The position numbers and the translations under genes are program-made. A DNA stretch of 64,000 nucleotides from Apoda limacodes (Eukaryota; Arthropoda; Insecta; Lepidoptera; Limacodidae), in the NCBI GenBank assembly GCA_946406115.1, contig OX291547.1, positions 11,661,001 through 11,725,000 of the forward strand. The letters run 5' to 3'. The notes under the pieces were generated by a model, which worked only from the letters and a program-made list of their open reading frames with translations, had not been told where the DNA came from and did not search any database. Of this stretch, positions 58,809-64,000 are shown piece after piece (positions within the stretch are counted from its first letter, which is position 1; each line of letters starts with the position of its first letter).

Positions 58809-61523
58809 CTATATTGCTACCTCCTAATTTTTAATCAAAACTGTTTTATTAGGTAAACGTTTGCAATAATCCAAAGTAAAAAAAGAAATAATTCTACTGA
58901 CAATACAAATTTTACCTCTTTATTAAATAAATAATGAATACTATTTATGTTTCTCCGGAATAGTGTCGCTTTTTATTAGTAAAAGATTTTTTACAATCAG
59001 TTTTGCAGTCGCAACGATTACCCTCTACAAACAAACAAACAAATATTACCTCTTTTTAATATTAATTAATAACTATAGAAAACATGCATTATTTTACCTG
59101 ATTTTGGTAATTTACTTAACACAAATAATCGTTCAACAAACAGATTTGTTTGACTTTTAAGTTTACAGGGAATCCGGCCAAACAAACTCATTATTCAGTT
59201 AAATGACGGATTTTAGCCAATTTAATCGCATGAAGACTGTTTATTTCTCTAAATGATATTCATTTGATGTTTCTGTAGAGTTGGTAAATATTTGTTTCAA
59301 TGTCAAAGATATAAATAGATAAAATTTACGCAGAAGAATATATAATATATAGGATAATTTCTTTCAAAAACTCGTGGTTTACATAAAATATCTTGGTCCT
59401 TGAAGTTGCTAAACGCCGTTGCATTTGAAGATGATAATATGCTGTTCTATGTATTCTGCACCAGATATAGGTATCGCTGCAAATGGTGCTAATTTAGCCT
59501 CTTATCACACTTCAACTAATAATTCAGATTAGCGCTTAAAGCTCTTGTTTGCTTTAGTGTATTGTAGAGCCTGCATGTGTAGACTCGACATAGCCTACGA
59601 GCAAAGTGTAGCTTCGTAGCTGATATGCTACGACTGTGCTACGAATGCTTATCTTTAGACGTGTAGCAAACATAGCGTTAAATAGCTGTATTTGTTATTT
59701 GTTTAAAGACAAGTTATTTGTATCCTGATATAGTAAATTTGGATGTAAGTTTCAGACATAATTAAATTTTGTGAAAATCGCATATAATTTTATAACTATT
59801 AATCTCAAAAATAAGATTACATATTTTAATTGTTCAAAAAATTTTATACCGTACGATTTTGACTTGTGATAGTATACCTATACGTCGTCTGGAAGTTGAG
59901 TTTTACGATGAGATATCTTAAGCTAAGAGGCGCTTTATAAGTGAGCTCAACTTATAGCATTTGTGTACAGGCAGACAGACGGCTAGCAATACTAATTAAA
60001 CATATGGGATAAAAATTAAAAATAATCATGTATGCTGACAACACCGGTTTTTTTTATTATACAATAATATACTAAGCACGTTTCTATAAACAACGGAAGA
60101 GTCTTAGCACTTATCTACTCTTGTAAATTATAACTTAACAAAAAATAGTATAAAAAAACTAATATAGCAAATAAAAAAATGTATTATAATTAAACTAGTT
60201 TAATTTACAGTCAAAACAAAAAAACGCTAGCTCATAGTATTAATCATAATCTTTTTTTAATTAACTTTGTTTTATGCCAAAATTATTTACAATCTTCGTG
60301 ATTTCAACTGGCATTAAAAAGCTTTTATAACAAGTTTATATTAAAGCTTTATATGAGTATAACTATATGAAAACAAACTTTTATACATAAGTAGTACTTA
60401 AACAGGCAAGTAAAATAATACTTATTTTGTCTTGACTTACTCTGCTTCATTTTAAATGCATCCAATTTTCGTAAAGTAATGTACTGAATACATTACATTT
60501 CTCTGTTTGTTAACAATTCGAAGATACGCTACAATTTACTGTAGCAAATGTTTACAAATACGATCAGTGTATGTAACGATTAACAAATGGTATGCACTGT
60601 GACTACGAAAGCTGTGTAGCCCAAATTATCTCCAAACCAACAATGGCGACGGTAACAGTAAAATTGCTGTCACGATAAGTGCATTCGTTACTTGACATCA
60701 CGTCGATTTTCATGTCGAGTCGCGTCGTTCAGAATGCACTTTTGAATGTTCCATGTTAACGTGGTCTTAGTCCAAAAAGCACTTCTATAAGCCTTAAGTA
60801 TTTTTGTGTTTTTGGTCACTAATTTTTAACACCTCTTGATCCCTCAAGCAAATCAACGCAAATTTAGCGATTTCTATTTTCGGACCTATTATAATAACTT
60901 CCCTCAAGATAAGTTAATAAACGAAACATGTAAGTACTCTAGATATCGCGTCGTATAGTGTTTTTATTAGCATTCCATTTAACTGTACTGACCAACCAAA
61001 CTCTTACCACACTTTTTACGTTAACATTAAAAAAATACAGACTATATTACAGTACTTTATTATCTCCACTTTTTACGCATGTATACTTATTAAATCATGC
61101 GTCAGTACAAAGTCGGCGTTATTCCTTCTCGCTAGTTGTTTACGACTTCAGTAGAGAGACTTTGTAATTTAATGTCACATCCTTAGTAACGACATTGCGA
61201 AGGATGTATGGTTTCTGTAAATATATTGGTAAATATACCATTATGTAACATGTTGCTTAATATAGACTTCAATCAGTAACGTTATGTTAGTAGGATTTTC
61301 CATTTCCGCTTAGTTTGTAACAGCACGACTTTTATTAAATAACAAATAGTAAGTACTATGGCCAATGCTCATTGTCCTAATGACAGAACTACGGACAAAA
61401 AAATATCCTTGTTGCTATCAGTCGAACCACAGGTAATGCTACTGGTCCGAAAGTCGTACTAGTAGTACTGTACCAATCGAACTACGCAGAAGTAATACAA
61501 GCATAGCTAGATAGAATTTTTAT

Positions 61524-61585
61524 AACACTAAGGTGGCAAACAAGCTAACGGTCGATCTGATGTTAAGCGGTCACCGCAGCCTTAA
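61524..61585 (-). mobile_element. CR1-like LINE 3'-end scrap
   Basis: AACACTAAGGTGGCAAACAA and TTAAGCGGTCACCGCAGCCT match the 3' end at 5092-5310. Confidence 0.65.
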
Positions 61586-62506
61586 TGTTCATATTCTATA
61601 ATAAGTTTCTACTCTTGACAACAGCGCGTATATGTATTTGTTTGTGGATGTGACACATTAGTGATTACAGCATTTAATTCGATTTCAACTTAAAATATTA
61701 TAGCATCCATTCTAGTTTCAGCCTATTCCATTCCTATTTCATTAAAAATAAAATTATTTATTTTATTTCCTTGAAAATGTATGTGCTACGTTTTAGTAAA
61801 GCTCACTTCATGAACAAAATGAATAGGAGTACGGGTACATTGTCCTCAAGACGGCAATGCCTTCAGGAACAGAGACATTGTGTTACCAGATCGTGGTTGA
61901 TCAAGTGGTAGGTACTTTCGTTTGAAAGTACATTAACCGGGTCTACAATATCTTGAATTTTTATTTATTTATAAATAAATAGCATAGACATTCTGTTATA
62001 TTAATTGTTTGGGTAAAATAGATAGTGTTAATATAATTACCAGTCAGTAACCCAATTAAAAACACCTTAAAATTTAATCAATGTCAAATAAATGTAGATA
62101 TTATTTATAACAACTAAATAATTAAAACGAATAGAAAATAAATTTATATGTAGTTACCCTAGTATTCTGCATATTATAAACAGGAATGCGGACAAAGTGT
62201 CTCGAGATAGAAAAGAAACGTGTCGAAAGATAGTTTCCGAACGTCGTTATTTAAGTCTATACAAAACCTTTGTCCATGGCAGTTAATTTAACACAGAAAA
62301 CGTGTCTTATATGTTTAGGTAGTTCACATAGTTAAATAATAAAGATAAATACCTAAACAAATTATCTAATACCGCAAATACAAAACAATAGACAGATTGT
62401 TAACTAAGGGATGAAAGGCACTCATTTTTGACGAGATATCTCACTCACTTTGTTAGAGTGCTAATAGTTCGAAGCTGAAATGGGCTTTTCACCCGATATA
62501 AACGCT

Positions 62507-62634
62507 CTACTTTTCATTTCGAATATGAGGAAAGTGAACGCAAGCCAAAAATGAAAAAGAAGTTACTATTGTTCTACTTTTCATTTTGAATATGAGGAAA
62601 GTAAATACAAGATAAAATTATGAAAAAGGTTTTC
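62507..62634. repeat. 66-bp tandem duplication
   Basis: Two copies starting TCTACTTTTCATTT at 62507 and 62573, both with GAATATGAGGAAAGT and GAAAAAG. Confidence 0.7.
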
Positions 62635-64000
62635 CATAGCAGCTTCAGCCTCTTTTTTAATTAAATCAGGAGTTAAATTCATTCAGAATCGCTTGATGAA
62701 CTCATTTCATTAGGTATAAAATTTAAGTCGCTTCAACTTCCTTAAAATTTGTTTTTTTTTTTTAATATTATAACGGGCTCCCACGGTCTTAGTAGACCAT
62801 TTATGCATTTGCCAGAGTCAGTGCCGATTATCTTGTTATATCGCGGCGCAGGTTTTCAAGTCCCAGGAGAAGGCGGAAGATTTGGTGTGGATCCTTAGAA
62901 ATTGCGCGTCATGTCCTGCTTATTTCTTCAGAATTCACTATTCCTGAGCCTTCGCTGCACAAGTCCTAACACGCATTCGTAAAACATTGCTAAAATATAT
63001 AGATACATCGAAACATACTAAATGAATTTAGAAAAATTAAACACAAAAAGACACCACTTCTTCTTAAGCTGTGCGCTAGAACGCGAAAATTTTGCACGTA
63101 TCACGCTTTCCCGCCTCTTTTTTTCTTTTTTTACGCGCAACATTTTTAAAGCGCCATTATGCCAGCCATTTTTTTTGAGTTGTAGTTATTGCTAGTTGAT
63201 GAAAATAATTTACTATTATAAATTATTTTTAATTTGTCATGATATAAAACGCGGTTTTCCGGTAGTATTAAAACACATATCTGGCCCACACACATATATA
63301 ACCAGGTATCTTAAAAAAAATTACAATCAAAAAATCTAAAACCAAGTTAAGAATAAATATACCTAGTATTAATCGTAATGTGGCTGATAGGTGACTGACT
63401 CTGCCCAATGTGTCTGAATTTTTCTTCGTTTACTTTTCGGCCCTAAGGCCGACATTTGCTATTTCCCATCCGCTTTCTAGATAATATATGGTCCACTTTC
63501 AGAGTATGAGAGGTAAAAGTATTTTTAATCACTCTACTTTGAAAGAAGCTGGTATTTAACTCGAAATGCAGGACGTAAATTAGATTTACATTCCATATGA
63601 TGAAAGTGAAGATAGTCGAACAAGGCTTTCACCATCACCAAGTCATTTTTTATCAAACAATCGTACTGGCTACGATGACCAACGAGAAAAAAAAGTGACT
63701 TACATACCATGTTAAACATTAAATAAATACATTGTAATAAGTGAGAAAAAAGGCTTAAATTATTAAAAGTAAATCACATGTATATGTATGAATTGAAAGA
63801 GATAGCACTTTAGAGTCAAAAACAGAAATGGTTTATTTATTTAACCCGTAAATTGTTTTAATTAACAGATTATGAAAAAGTTTTGCTGCTTTAAAAGATT
63901 GTTTAAAAAAAATTATGTTAAGTAAAAAAATACTACATTGTAAGCCAAATTTTCAACCCAGATTTTTTCTTTTTTTCCGACATATGTTTTACCAAATAGA

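Larger units (their letters stand above)
54867..64000 (-). other. 5' flank or first intron of LpR, no coding exon recognised
   Basis: The signal-peptide exon should lie on the minus strand at higher coordinates. I checked for a Met plus hydrophobic run before a phase-1 donor and found none convincing. The stretch carries SINE, Helitron-like and LINE fragments, a GC-rich patch, and tandem duplications. 59000-61500, 61600-62450 and 62650-64000 are otherwise unassigned. Confidence 0.6.

Noticed and set aside
60430..60460. Phase-1 donor after ATGAAGCAG on the minus strand
   Set aside because: The phase fits LA exon 1, but the peptide Met-Lys-Gln has no hydrophobic signal and no supporting 5' UTR features.
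63534..63719. Candidate signal-peptide exon with GTATGT/GTAAGT after MFNM
   Set aside because: The coding part before either donor is only four to five residues, too short for a signal peptide, and the upstream frame is closed.

Overview
The window is AT-rich eukaryotic nuclear DNA from an insect, almost certainly a lepidopteran. The evidence is a split gene for an insect lipophorin receptor (LDL-receptor family) and introns filled with repeat types typical of moths and butterflies: Helitron-like elements ending in a TTATAATATTAGTATGGAT-type motif, tRNA-derived SINEs, RTE-like and CR1-like LINE remnants, a decayed Tc1-type transposase and several foldback MITEs. The species cannot be told from the sequence alone.

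One gene dominates. It lies on the minus strand and runs from its first visible exon at 54744-54866 down to its stop codon at 3397. I reconstructed 16 coding exons from reading frame, splice consensus and phase agreement. Together they encode about 950 residues. In order these are eight LDL-receptor class A (LA) repeats, an EGF-like pair, a YWTD beta-propeller, a third EGF-like module, a juxtamembrane region made of one or two symmetric cassette exons, a transmembrane segment split by an intron, and a cytoplasmic tail with an FDNPVY internalisation signal. The signal-peptide exon was not found and is probably beyond the right edge. The receptor would sit in the plasma membrane and bind or internalise lipophorin.

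Region by region (plus coordinates): 1-3396 holds a Helitron-like element, an AT-rich probable 3' UTR and flank, and an exact 43-bp tandem repeat. 3397-9654 holds the tail and transmembrane exons. 9655-26205 has the juxtamembrane cassette exons and a 12-kb intron with LINE, Helitron and MITE remnants. 26206-42324 holds the propeller exons and large introns with RTE, Tc1 and SINE insertions. 44197-54866 holds the ligand-binding exons. Nested in the intron between the first two visible LA exons, on the opposite strand, is a small two-exon candidate gene (51197-51865). 54867-64000 carries only repeats, a small GC-rich patch and unassigned AT-rich DNA.

The most noteworthy items are the juxtamembrane exon architecture (a skippable, sequon-rich 84-bp exon and an acidic exon with an ambiguous acceptor), the 43-bp repeat behind the stop codon, the nested antisense mini-gene, and three well-preserved foldback elements. 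I saw no CRISPR, operon or bacterial-type system.
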